The notes under the pieces: generated by a model
Told to the model about the DNA's origin: nothing
Database searches by the model: none
What the model saw: the letters and a program-made list of their open reading frames with translations, nothing else
From: Pempheris klunzingeri
Lineage: Eukaryota > Chordata > Actinopteri > Acropomatiformes > Pempheridae
Length of the DNA: 64,000 bases
Reading direction: 5' to 3'
NCBI RefSeq assembly: GCF_042242105.1
Contig: NC_092019.1
Span: forward strand, 28,479,828-28,543,827
Position numbers and translations under genes: made by a program
Shown here: piece by piece, positions 22,836 through 32,965 of the stretch
Layout: every line of letters begins with the position of its first letter
Position numbering within the stretch: position 1 is the first letter of the stretch

Positions 22836-22913
22836 ATTAAGCGGACATGAAACATGATGATGGAGAGGAAGAGGAGGATAGAGAATAGAGAGGAGCCCAG
22901 TGCTATATATATA

Positions 22914-24518
22914 CAGTGGGGCAAAAAAGTATTTAGTCAGCCACCAATTGTGCAAGGTCTCCCACTTAAAAAGATGAGAGAGGCCTGTGATTTTCATCAT
23001 AGGTATACCTCAACTATGAGAGACAAAATGAGAAAAAAAAATTTAGAAAATCACATTGTCTGATTTTTAAAGAATTTATTTGCAAATTATGGTGGAAAAT
23101 AAGTATTTGGTCAATAACAAAAGTTCATCTCAATACTTTGTTATATACCCTTTGTTGGCAATGACAGAGGTCAAACGTTTTCTGTAAGTCTTCACAAGGT
23201 TTTCACACACTGTTCCTGGTATTTTGGCCCATTCCTCCATGCAGATCTCCTCTAGAGCAGTGATGTTTTGGGGCTGTCGCTGGGCAACACGGACTTTCAA
23301 CTCCCTCCAAAGATTTTCTATGGGGTTGAGATCTGGAGACTGGCTAGGCCACTCCAGGACCTTGAAATGCTTCTTACGAAGCCACTCCTTCGTTGCCCGG
23401 GCGGTGTGTTTGGGATCATTGTCATGCTGAAAGACCCGGCCACGTTTCACCTTCAATGCCCTTGCTGATGGAAGGAGGTTTTCACTCAAAATCTCACGAT
23501 ACATGGCCCCATTCATTTTTTCCTTTACACGGATCAGTCGTCCTGGTCCCTTTGCAGAAAAACAGCCCCAAAGCATGATGTTTCCACCCCCATGCTTCAC
23601 AGTAGGTATGGTGTTCTTTGGATGCAACTCAGCATTCTTTCTCCTCCAAACACGACAACTTGAGTTTTTACCAAAAAGTTCTATTTTGGTTTCATCTGAC
23701 CATATGACATTCTCCCAATCCTCTTCTGGATCATCCGAATGCTCTCTAGCAAACTTCAGTCGGGCCTGGACATGTACTGGCTTAGGCAGGGGGACACGTC
23801 TGGCACTGCAGGATTTGAGTCCCGGGCGGCGTAGTGTGTTACTGATGGTAGCCTTTGTTACTTTGGTCCCAGCTCTCTGCAGGTCATTCACTAGGTCCCC
23901 CCGTGTGGTTCTGGGATTTTTGCTCACCGTTCTTGTGATCATTTTGATCTCACGGGGTGAGATCTTGCGTGGAGCCCCAGATCGAGGGAGATTATCAGTG
24001 GTCTTATATGTCTTCCATTTTCTAATAATTGCTCCCACAGTTAATTTCTTCACACCAAGCTGCTTACCTATTGCAGATTCAGTCTTCCCAGCCTGGTGCA
24101 GGTCTACAATTTTTTTTCTGGTGTCCTTTGACAGCTCTTTGGTCTTGGCCATAGTGGAGTTTGGAGTGTGACTGTTTGAGGTTGTGGACAGGTGTCTTTT
24201 ATACTGATAACCAGTTCAAACAAGTGCCATTAATACAGGTAACGAGTGGAGGACAGAGGAGCCTCTTAAAGAAGAAGTTACAGGTCTGTGAGAGCCAGAA
24301 ATCTTGCTTTTTTGTAGGTGACCAAATACTTATTTTACCGAGGAATTTACCAATTAATTCATTAAAAATCCTACAATGTGATTTCCTGGATTCTTTCCCC
24401 CCATTCTGTCTCTCATAGTTGAAGTGTACCTATGATGAAAATTACAGGCCTCTCTCATCTTTTTAAGTGGGAGAACTTGCACAATTGGTGGCTGACTAAA
24501 TACTTTTTTGCCCCACTG
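22914..24518 (-). mobile_element. Complete Tc1-like transposon
   Basis: It is bounded by TA at 22912-22913 and 24519-24520. The terminal inverted repeats are about 210 bases and begin CAGTGGGGCAAAAAAGTATT at both ends, with few differences. Each repeat holds an outer AAAGTATTTAGTCA and an inner AAGTATTTGGTCA motif, the IR/DR arrangement known from Sleeping Beauty-type elements. Total length is 1605 bases. It sits in a TA-rich tract (TATATA on both sides). Confidence 0.95.
23130..24152 (-). CDS. Tc1 transposase, apparently intact
   Basis: This is a 340-residue uninterrupted frame, the usual full length for fish Tc1 transposases. Residues 1-110 form the paired-like helix-turn-helix DNA-binding region ([20 protein letters not shown] and the second helix set), with a GRPR-like/NLS stretch ([13 protein letters not shown]) near residue 60. 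The catalytic DDE residues are D153 ([11 protein letters not shown]), D244 ([11 protein letters not shown]) and E279 ([10 protein letters not shown]), which is DD34E spacing and the same positions as Sleeping Beauty. A glycine-rich box ([13 protein letters not shown]) is present. The protein ends GYITKY. It excises and reinserts the element at TA. Nothing in the frame looks broken, so it is a candidate for recent or current activity. Confidence 0.93.
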   Translation of the reverse strand: MAKTKELSKDTRKKIVDLHQAGKTESAIGKQLGVKKLTVGAIIRKWKTYKTTDNLPRSGAPRKISPREIKMITRTVSKNPRTTRGDLVNDLQRAGTKVTKATISNTLRRPGLKSCSARRVPLPKPVHVQARLKFAREHSDDPEEDWENVIWSDETKIELFGKNSSCRVWRRKNAELHPKNTIPTVKHGGGNIMLWGCFSAKGPGRLIRVKEKMNGAMYREILSENLLPSARALKVKRGRVFQHDNDPKHTARATKEWLRKKHFKVLEWPSQSPDLNPIENLWRELKVRVAQRQPQNITALEEICMEEWAKIPGTVCENLVKTYRKRLTSVIANKGYITKY

Positions 24519-24602
24519 TATATATATATATATATATATATACATATATGTATATACAATATATAATGCTAAAATAGCTCAGTAACCCAGCTTATAGCAT
24601 AT

Positions 24603-24905
24603 GGTAAATGGTCTGTAAATGGTCTGTATTTGTATAGCGCCTTTCTAGTTATTTCAACTACTCAAAGCGCTTTCCATGACATCCTCATTCACCCATTCAC
24701 ACATCAATCATACAGGAGAAATGTAATTTGGAGGAGACTATTCTTTCATACTCATTCACACTCTGAAGCCATGCTTCAGGAGCAAGTTGGGGTTCAGTGT
24801 CTTGCTCAAGGACACTTCGACATGTTGACCCATAGGAGCTGGGGATCGAACCCCTGACCTTCTGACTGAGGGACGACCCACTCTACCACTGAGCCACAGC
24901 CGCCC
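24603..24905. repeat. Dispersed teleost repeat (TGTATTTGTATAGCGC type)
   Basis: AAATGGTCTGTATTTGTATA, CTCAAAGCGCTTTCC, TTCAGTGTCTTGCTCAAGGA and CACTGAGCCACAGCCGCCCC appear in the order known from a common fish interspersed repeat. The GGGGATCGAACCCC core mimics a tRNA T arm. Confidence 0.75.
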
Positions 24906-25069
24906 CATAGCCTGCATTGTGGTGTAGTCGTGTCACTAACTGTAGATCTGACCTGCTGGAGGATTTGATGGTTAACATTCACTACCTGGGCTGTTTTTCA
25001 CACTGTACAATGATGGGAAGCTGAGAGACCTCTGATGCAGGAGCAACACTGGGCAGAAAAGAGGGATGT

Positions 25070-25070
<1 letters not shown>

Positions 25071-25126
<56 letters not shown>
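25071..25126. repeat. (GAT)n trinucleotide microsatellite
   Basis: About 18 uninterrupted GAT units. The short minus-strand frames across it read poly-Ile or poly-His and are not genes. Confidence 0.97.
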
Positions 25127-25127
<1 letters not shown>

Positions 25128-25588
25128 AGAGAGTATTATAGATGCTAAAAGTACATGTATAAAACACAAAATCACATTAAACAGCTTCCAATTCAATCTG
25201 TTTGATAATTAGCATTTTGTAGACAACAAACAGATTTGAGCTTGTCTTGTATTTTTGAAATACTATTTAAATATCCTTCAGGTTGGCTGTCTGCCTTTCT
25301 TCTTACATGCTACAGATGGTTCTCAAAATCATTCATTATATACATTTGAATTAAAAACGCATGTGGGTTGAAGCAAAGCGTATTTTTCGAACTAATCTCT
25401 TGACTGCTTTAAAGTCTCATGTGGTCATATTCATTCCAATCAGTCACATTTCTATGCATTCACATTCAGCACTTGTGGAGAAGAGCAGCTGTTAGAGCCG
25501 ACAAACCGCTACGGATCCACCAAAGACAGGCAGGACGCCGTGGAAGAACAGGCTGATAGAAGAAGCAGGAAAAGACAGGGAGAGCAAG

Positions 25589-25737
25589 ATGGAGGCCAGT
25601 GAGCATGTTAACCCCACCTGGGCTTTCTTTAGCTCCCCCCAGCGAACAAGACCTGCTCGAGGTGGACGCAGAGGAAAACAAGGTTTACCTTTTAAAGAAG
25701 AGTGGACTTTGAAACATCATCAAGAATTAACACACAG
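25589..25737 (+). CDS. Orphan first coding exon, unknown protein
   Basis: An ATG in strong context (CAAGATGG) opens a 49-codon frame starting MEASEHVNPTWAFFSS and passing through an RPARGGRRGKQG stretch. It ends in a clean donor (CACACAG followed by GTAAAG) with two bases of the next codon. The composition is protein-like, with a basic glycine/arginine stretch. No downstream exon in the right phase was found, so this is either the 5' end of a gene with a long intron or an isolated remnant. I do not recognise the family. Confidence 0.35.
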
Positions 25738-26445
25738 GTAAAGTATTCCTTTACAATCAGTCTGGTGCAGTGGCCTCTTTTCAATACTACAGTGTGGAGC
25801 AACAATGACATGAATTGGTTAGAAGCTACAGTTGATGTTACAGTTAATGTTAATGTCATCACACAGTGAAAACATGTGACAGTAGCTGTAATGCAATCCA
25901 GCAATGTGGCAACATCAATGATGAAAACAGGTAACAAATGTACTGACTGTTGTCCTCCTCATCTGCTGTTTGTCTTTGAGAGAAAGGAGACGAGACGAGA
26001 GGAGATAAGAGGAGACACCACGCACTACCAACTCTCTCATTAAACACGATAACTATACGTTCCTCCAAAGACCATTTGGGACTGAAGAAGTAATTTTAGT
26101 CCTCCATACAGGGTCTCTACCATCTTTATATGTGTATACATGTGTACATGTGTTTAGTAAACTCAGTGTAAGCAGTACTCACAGTAAATACACCTTCACA
26201 TGTACACTGGTCTTTCCTGCCCTCTGCTGGAATTTCTTAGTTTAGTTAGTTAGTTTACTTAGTCTTAGTTTTGAGAAAAGCTAAAAAAAACCAAGCTAGT
26301 AAACTAACAAGTTTTGTTCTGATTTTATACAAATCTTACACAGATCAAGGTAACAAGTATGCAACTTGGTGTCACACAGAGACCAACATGCGGTATCACT
26401 AGAATGAAGTGAAGATGCTGCTCTAATGGAAAACAGTTGTTTCCA
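25738..26445. other. Unassigned sequence
   Basis: No coding, RNA or repeat feature recognised; possible intron of the preceding orphan exon. Confidence 0.35.
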
Positions 26446-26449
26446 GAGT

Positions 26450-26516
26450 CAGGATTCAAACCCACACCTACAGGGGAGCCTATGACCTGAACACAGCACC
26501 TTTACAAGTTAATTTG
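26450..26516 (-). pseudogene. tRNA-Leu relic
   Basis: On the minus strand the anticodon region GTTCAGGTCAT, variable-arm-like CTCCCC and T arm GTGGGTTTGAATCC match tRNA-Leu(CAG). The 5' half of the D arm and the acceptor stem are lost. Confidence 0.55.
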
Positions 26517-27054
26517 GTACACTGGTTTATTCTATCAGTGTCAGGGACCATTACATATTAATTCAGAAATAAATAAATGGCGAACACCATTATACAGTCA
26601 GTACTGTAACAGCAGCCCACAGGGTCACTGCTAAATACTCTTCAGATGTTACCATGAAGATGTGAGCTGTCTATCTTTTTACCATTGAAAAGGCAACGCA
26701 ATTCAAATGTATTTACTGTCATGGTGTCCACATTACTTAAACAGACTCGTGTAAAAGATTATTAAAAAAGTCCTGAGATTCAGAATAACTACATGTAGGA
26801 TTATTCATAATGACGACCATACAAGAATACAAGTAAAACATTTCCCCTCTACTGACTGGGGCATGAAAATGTAAAATATTCCAGGGACTGGGCCCTGGGT
26901 GGCAGCTGAAACTGGCTGCTAGAGGACAGAGCAGCAGGTGGCCCTGAGGCAGTGACGTTAACACCATATCAACATCTCTCTAAACAGTTTCAACACAAAC
27001 TGAACATCATAACCTTCATGAGGAGAAGAAGAGACTGTTGTGTTAGGCAATTCA

Positions 27055-27262
27055 TTTTAGCTTGGTGGACCTAATAAACTGACAACTGAATGTATAATTA
27101 CTGTCAACCTTCTTTAATAATAGATACAAGTGAATGACCCAATCCTGTACTGAGACACTCGTGGACCAGTGCAAATACCCATAAAAGCCTAATAAGTGAA
27201 TGAGGGGATGTAGTTTAGTGGTGGAGTGTGTGCTTTGCATGTACAAGATCCTGGGTTCACAG
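27055..27262 (+). pseudogene. tRNA-Ala module, truncated copy
   Basis: The conserved module flank (27055-27203) is followed by GGGGATGTAGTTTAGTGGTG and anticodon loop TTTGCAT. The T arm breaks off after CTGGGTTCA at about 27260, so no 3' acceptor strand exists. The tRNA part starts at 27204. Confidence 0.8.
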
Positions 27263-27592
27263 CAAAACCTGTTAAAACACAATTTTACATACTCTAATAC
27301 GCCTTTTTAAAATGCGAATCATATATTTATTTTCATTATTATTGAGGTATTTTGACTGCATATATATTCTACATCATACTGCTCTTACAAAAAGCATTCA
27401 CACTTGTATTAAATGAGTTATTTCTTATCCAGCAAATGATAACAACCTCATAACATCTGAGTGGACTACCTGTGGATGAGATTCCTCCAGTTGGGGGTAA
27501 TTGATAAACTAAGCGCACCATTAGCCAAGCAGCTTTGGGTAACTAAACTTTTCATACTGGGAAACTGTAGGTCTCGTACTGAAAACAGATGA

Positions 27593-27675
27593 TGTCAGAA
27601 GTGGGATTTGAACCCACGCCTCCAGGGGAGACCATGACCTGAACGCAGCGTCTTAGACCGCTCGGCCATCCTAAA
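27593..27675 (-). pseudogene. tRNA-Leu (CAG)-like, probably a pseudogene
   Basis: The minus strand reads GATGGCCGAGCGGTCTAAGA, then anticodon loop TTCAGGT, variable arm TCTCCCCTGGAGG, and T arm GTGGGTTCAAATCCCAC with TTCTGAC as the 3' acceptor strand. The 5' acceptor strand TTTAGGA pairs poorly and the anticodon stem has a mismatch and wobbles. This argues for decay, although most of the molecule is recognisable. Confidence 0.7.
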
Positions 27676-28100
27676 AAAAAATGAAAGTGAGCAAACATGT
27701 AGAAATAAGTACAGGATTGTTATTGATTCATTTCCTGTTTAATCGACAACTTTTCTGTATTTATTTCTGCATTTAATTATTTACTTATTTATTTGTCTGT
27801 TTCTGTTTTCATGTATTCATTTCCGTATTGACTTCTATATTTATATATATTGACATTTCAGTCATTTTTCATCCTCCATAACTGAGCAGCACAGCAAGGT
27901 TGAAACTGTGAGTAAATGAAAAGGAGAGCGAGGCCCAACAAAGTTCAAAATCTAGAAGTGGTATCACTGACAGCTTTTCACCAAGTGCCACAAAACTTCC
28001 TCTTTCCTTTAAAACTTAACATGACTATATTAGGAAGGGTTGTCCCATTTCACAAAAACTATGATTGATGGTTTTGTATTGCTTGCCTATATCATTTTAA
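27676..28100. other. Unassigned A/T-rich sequence
   Basis: Nothing recognised beyond an ATTTATTT-rich stretch near 27760-27850. Confidence 0.4.
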
Positions 28101-28137
28101 CTTTGTTTCTGTGACTAAGCGGGGGCATGTGCTGCAG

Positions 28138-28265
28138 TCTTGTAAAAGGATACAAAAAGATAGAAAAGGCACTGAATGTCCTTGGAGATACTGTTGGAAG
28201 CATAGTTTGCAAGCTCAAAGCTAAAGGACCTGGACGTGGCAGAAAGAGGAAGCTGCCAACAGATG
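28138..28265 (+). pseudogene. Tc1-like transposase N-terminal fragment
   Basis: The plus strand encodes GYKKIEKALNVLGDTVGSIV followed by KLKAKGPGRGRKRKLP. This is the second helix-turn-helix and linker of a Tc1 transposase, of a different lineage from the complete element at 22.9-24.5 kb. No catalytic domain follows. Confidence 0.7.
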
Positions 28266-28756
28266 GAAAGACAGACAAACAGAAGGATGGATAGAAATCA
28301 TCAGCTTACATTTTGAAAGACACAAAGTACTTGGCTCAGTTGCCATGGCCATGGATTTGTTTCATTACATTAATGCTCATTATTATTAGGTTATTATTCA
28401 TTAGGTGTTACTGTTTCATCCAGTATTTTTTAACTTTGACCCTTGCTTAACAAGGAGAACTACTTTGTATGAATGATCCCCTTGAATCTCCACGTAACTG
28501 TGCCCTGAAACAGAAATGGAGCAACATACACATTTTTTTTGTGAAATACACACACACATCTATATCTACATCTATGCACCATTGTAACATGTTATCCTGA
28601 AAATAGGTTAAATGCAGCAATGAAGAATATGGTCAGCACAGAGATATGGACACATGCTTGAACAATTTGATGTTATATATGATATAGAGCACTGCATATG
28701 AATCACTACATGCAATACTGTTACAGGATAACAGTGTAGTGTAAGCACCAACATGT

Positions 28757-28828
28757 TAGGGATGCTGGGGATTGAACCCAGCACCTTGCCCATGCAAAGC
28801 ACACGCTCTACCAATAAGCTACATTCCC
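28757..28828 (-). pseudogene. tRNA-Ala-like copy, acceptor stem altered
   Basis: The minus strand keeps the anticodon loop TTTGCAT and the T arm. The acceptor strands are GGGAATG and CATCCCT, so one pair is mismatched and the G3-U70 alanine identity pair is lost. The D arm is also changed (GCTTATTGGTAGAGC). The module flank follows at 28830-28980. Probably a pseudogene. Confidence 0.75.
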
Positions 28829-28989
28829 ATTAAGAGTGTTTCATCTGGTCAATGAGTGCCTTGGTACCTCTATGAGTACTCATGATAGGATAGGGTGAGT
28901 AAGTTGTGTATATTATGATAGAAAATTGTAATTATACACTAAGTTGTCAGTTTATTAGGCCCACCAAGCTAAAACTAATTGTAACGACT

Positions 28990-29330
28990 ATAGTACGGTG
29001 GGCCTCACATTGCACATCATTAAGACACTGGAACAGCTTTATCTCTCCCTCCTGAGACCACAGTATGAAAACACACTCGCCCCCCTACAGTTGGGGTACC
29101 AGGAAATAATTGATGGACAATGTCAGCCACCCTCTTCACTAGACCCTGGCAGGACAGAGGAGCAGCCGCAGTCGACGGCTCTTCTCGCTGCAGCGCTGCA
29201 GCGTTGGAGGGCCCTCGCACCTTTGTGCACATCGGGGTGTGCGGCGGCTTCGTCCTGTTGCCGGACACCGACCCTTCACACAACCCACACCATACACAGT
29301 TTCCAGTTGGGTTTTCAGAATAAGAGCGGA
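28990..29330 (+). pseudogene. Decayed LINE C-terminal fragment
   Basis: The plus strand contains DNVSHPLH followed, after a stop, by TLAGQRSSRSRRLFSLQRC. This matches the conserved C-terminal tract of L2/Rex-like LINE polyproteins. A fish LINE fragment with broken frames. Confidence 0.55.
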
Positions 29331-29805
29331 ACGATATGTCGAACATGGGTGATCTGGTTACATTTAAAATAAGAGTTTATATGGAAGACACGATTTCAGT
29401 ATTAGATTTTATTGTTATTTTTGAGCAACATAGAGCTAGACAGAGACAATAATAAAGACTGGTGAGTTAAAAACAGTTATAAGTTAAGTTAAAACTGTGA
29501 AACAGTTCATGGGAGAATAAGGGTAGATTAAAAAGATGTTCATTGAGTATAAATACTTTTGGTGAAAAGGTTGTTTACAGGATGGATTATTACATGATGG
29601 CATGATTGTAATTTGAATGTTTTTGACTTGATCAACTTGTAATGTGTGTTCTGAGATATGCCAGTCGCTAATAGAGTGAGACGTCAACAGTACGAGTAAC
29701 ATGGAGCAACACAGACGTTAAGACTGATATGTTTTTGTTACCATTTCTGCAGGAATAAAAATGAATGTGTTACACAAAGGATCGACCACAGCGTCATTCT
29801 TAAAA
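29331..29805. other. Unassigned sequence
   Basis: No gene or repeat recognised. Confidence 0.35.
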
Positions 29806-29960
29806 GTGTAACATATGTAATAAGCTGACAACTTAGTGTACAACTACTGTCAACATCTTTCATAGACAACGTCCTCACCCTACCCTATCATGAGTAGCCA
29901 TAGAGGTAGTGAGACACTCATTGAGCAGTTGAAATACTCATAAAAGGTCATAGCAAGTGA

Positions 29961-30032
29961 GGGGATGTAGCTCAGTGGTAGAGCGTGTGCTTTGCATGTA
30001 CAAGGTCCTGGGTTCAATCCCCAGCATCTCCA
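29961..30032 (+). tRNA. tRNA-Ala (anticodon UGC)
   Basis: A complete 72-base cloverleaf: GGGGATG with CATCTCC (G3-U70 pair), D arm GCTCAGTGGTAGAGC with perfect stem, anticodon loop TTTGCAT in a paired stem (TGTGC/GTACA), T arm CTGGGTTCAATCCCCAG and discriminator A. This is the best-preserved of the four copies. The module flank lies at 29810-29960. No T-run terminator is seen in the next 60 bases. Confidence 0.9.
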
Positions 30033-30084
30033 ACAAGTTAAAGCCCTTACACCACAGTGGTGCCGTGTGTCATTAAATCAATCA

Positions 30085-30240
30085 TTACGGTCTGGTTTGG
30101 ATCGGCCACCAAACAGGACAGGCACAGACTGCAAAGGACAATCAGGTCTGTGTGGGGAATATATTTGTGAAAATATAGTGTTACTATTCCAACAGTGAAG
30201 AATATAGTAGAATAGTATAATGTAGAGTTACTATTTCCAA
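30085..30240 (+). mobile_element. LINE RT thumb fragment plus unassigned tail
   Basis: ATTACGGTCTGGTTTGGATC and the following bases encode ITVWFGSATKQDRHRLQRTI, the LINE segment that precedes the C-terminus seen at 30.96 kb. The next 100 bases (AAATATAGTGTTACTATTCC) are repeated at 37350-37420, just before a hAT insertion. Confidence 0.6.
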
Positions 30241-30369
30241 GTGCCTTATGATGTGTGGAGATCATGTTGTTATTATTCATAGTGCCTTATTTTGTACCGT
30301 ATTCACAGCTTTGTATTTACAGGGACAGACACATATTGCTTAAATGTATTGCTATAGAGTTGGCCAGCT

Positions 30370-30945
30370 TCATAATGTTAAAGACAGGATACAAGCACTG
30401 ACCCCAGGTTCTGAAGGGTTAGACACATGAGAGCATGAGAGAAGTCTGGCAAGAGGGCACACAGCTTACATGCACCACACTAACAACTCCATATAAGGGA
30501 GCTCCAAGGACAAGAGATGCTCTCTCTGAATGCCACTATCGTAGAAGTTAGAGAAGATAGACACAATAGGGACAGGTTGCACTGAAAGATGATCATGCAT
30601 GAGACTAGAGTAGGGAGGGTGTTTTTTCCAGGTTGGGCTTTACTGGGTTGGAGGTCGTGATGCCAAGAGGCTGGGACCAGGCTGTGCACCAACAAGGGAG
30701 GGCTAAGTCTAAACCATGGTCTCCCCCACCTAGTCAAAACAAATCCCAATTCTATCCACAATATCTGAATGTACAAATTGATGCCTCACACAGAGCCCGG
30801 GGCTCACTCTGCTATCTGTTGGCTACAGACTAACAGCTTGCTGACTGTGGTTTTCCAAGAACAGACTGAGTCCATGGACATGCTTATGTTTTATTCTTAC
30901 AAATATTAAAACACCTTAAATGAGAGAAGTTGCCTGTTTTCTTTT
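30370..30945. repeat. LTR-like dispersed repeat, copy 1
   Basis: It shares long segments with 43066-43675, including CCCCAGGTTCTGAAGGG, GATGCCAAGAGGCTGGGACC, TTGGCTACAGACTAACAGCT and AAAACACCTTAAATGAGAGA. The end (AATATTAAAACACC) looks like a polyadenylation region, and the size (about 600 bases) fits a retroviral LTR, but no TG...CA borders were fixed. Confidence 0.6.
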
Positions 30946-30961
30946 GGAAAAAACCAACACT

Positions 30962-31580
30962 ACATCTGCAGAGAGGATAATTGGGGCCGATCTGCCCTCC
31001 ATCCAGGACTTGTACCTGTCCAGGGTCAGGAGGAGGGCAGGTAACATCTCTGCAGACCCCTCACACTCCACACATAAACTCTTCAAACTCCTCCCGTCTG
31101 GTAGGCGCTACAGATCACTGTACACCCAAACCACCAGACACAGAGACAGTTTCTTCCCCCAGGCCGTCACCCTGATGAACTCGCACTAGCCTCAGAGTCT
31201 CAGGATCCACTGTGCAATAGTTCCACACCCCTGCACATTTGCAACATTTTTGCACTGCAATTCTGCACTGCACCTACCTCTATTGTACATACTGTTGTTA
31301 GAGTTCTATATTGTTTATATTGTCCTGTTCTTTTCCTATTGTTGTAGTTTATTTCTATTTTTCTCCTCACTCTACATAGAGAGTCAAGTTTCACCGAGTC
31401 AAATTCCTTGTTTGCCTGTTCAAACTTGGCCAATAAAGTTGATTCTGATTCTCATTACAGATGATGACTGAGGCATTATGATTCTCTTTTCTCTGTCTGT
31501 CTTCCATCTATCCCATTCTTAGGAATGCAACGGCTGACATTTTCAATGATGTCCTGCAGCTTGCACTGTGTGCGTCCTTC
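30962..31580 (+). mobile_element. LINE 3' end with C-terminal coding segment, joined tail-to-tail to a second fragment
   Basis: 30962-31189 encodes RIIGADLPSIQDLYLSRVRR through FFPQAVTLMNSH. The 3' untranslated region then ends in TTGGCCAATAAAGTTGATTC at about 31450. From 31455 to 31580 follows a fragment that, read on the minus strand, is the RT thumb of an L2-like LINE. The same junction recurs at 35220 and, in reverse, at 16260. Confidence 0.75.
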
Positions 31581-31665
31581 CAATTCTGCACTACACCTAC
31601 CTCTATTGTACATACTGTTATTAAAGAGTTCTATATTGTTTATATTGTCCTGTTCTTTTCCTATT
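31581..31665 (+). mobile_element. Second LINE 3' UTR, first part (split by an LTR and a hAT element)
   Basis: AATTCTGCACTACACCTACC resumes the LINE 3' untranslated region. The same LINE sequence continues at 32526-32566 and again at 35143-35221, with an LTR and a hAT element interposed. Confidence 0.8.
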
Positions 31666-32525
31666 TGTAACCGGTGGCACCTGTTGGTCCTCTGCTGTCT
31701 GCCTCTGATTGGGGCAGGAAACAATAAAGCAAGTTAGGTCAGTGGGCAGGTGTGGATGATTGCCGGCGTGAAGCCAGAGAGACACGAGGCTTCAGCCGTG
31801 ATTTGTGTGTGGCCACACAGTTTTAAGGGGCTAATTGATTTCCTGCGGTGTGTGAGGCGCCGGCGTAGCAGGTATGGGGTTTTTTAAGGATGTTTATTAA
31901 AAATGTTATTTTGTTTTGGGTGTGTTTAATCAGTTATTGAGTCATTAATTGTGTTTTTATTGTCTGTGTTTTTACAGTGACTGTTCGTTGGATGTGCACT
32001 GTCTCCTGCTGTCCTCTTTAGTTTCATTTGTAGGATTTGTTTTAGTTAGTCCGCTCGGCCTTGCGGGACTCGTGGATGTAAAGACCTGGGGTTACATCCT
32101 GTGAGGACGGACTAACTTCCTTTATTTTTTGTTCATTGTTATGTTTGTTTATTCACTTCCCTGTTAAGATCCGCGGTGGGTAATTATCAACTGTAATCCC
32201 TAGTAGTACTGAGACCTGACTTAGGTGTGCTGGTTATAGTCACGTGTGAACTGATTGCTGTGCTATTTTGATATGAACTGATTGCTGTGCTATTTTGATA
32301 TGAATTGATGTGCAGTGGCATCTTAAGAATGCAGTGACTTTCACCCCCGGTCTATGGGGCTCATGTGCAATAGGTATTGACAGTATACATAATTTTACCC
32401 CGTTTGGAGGAATAGGATTGTGATTTTATGATATGCACCGTGGATAATAAATATTGACATTTATATACCTTCATTACTTGCGCTCCATTTTATTTAATGA
32501 TTGACCTGTGGAGTCAGGTGCAACA
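31666..32525. mobile_element. Solo LTR inserted in a LINE 3' UTR
   Basis: TGTAACCGGTGGCACCTG...GTCAGGTGCAACA is flanked by TATT at 31662-31665 and 32526-32529. The LINE sequence is continuous when the block is removed, as the uninterrupted LINE copy at 31340 shows. Length is 860 bases. A 30-base internal tandem duplication (TGAACTGATTGCTGTGCTAT) lies near 32246-32304. A related copy is at 63511-63974. Confidence 0.75.
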
Positions 32526-32651
32526 TATTGTTGTAGTTTATTTCTATTTTTCTCCTCACTGTACATTAGGGGTGTGAAAAAATATCGATATGGCGATATA
32601 TTGCGATACTCTGTGACCCGATAGGATATTGTTTTTTCATCTCCTAATATC

Positions 32652-32684
<33 letters not shown>

Positions 32685-32965
32685 CAATGAAAATAATGAT
32701 TTGCATTTCCGACACCTTGTGAATACAGTACGACTTTAGCACCACTCCAGTAGATGGCGGTGTAGAGCAAATGTGCGGCGCAGCGGCAATCCTGCAGTAG
32801 AGTTGTGCTTAGTAGCTAAAGCCAACAGAAACATGGCTAACAATATTACAACACCTTCTCAGTATAAAGCCGACGTTTGGAAACACTTTGGCTTCAAAGC
32901 TATAAATGGAAGTAAAAACAATGAGCTCTGTCTCGCTGCCGTGAAATACTGTGGGAACACGACAA

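Noticed and set aside
24603..24905. Possible tRNA from the GGGGATCGAACCCC core
   Set aside because: No cloverleaf can be drawn; it is part of a common dispersed repeat.
24972..25196. Poly-Ile and poly-His frames
   Set aside because: Produced by the (GAT)n microsatellite.
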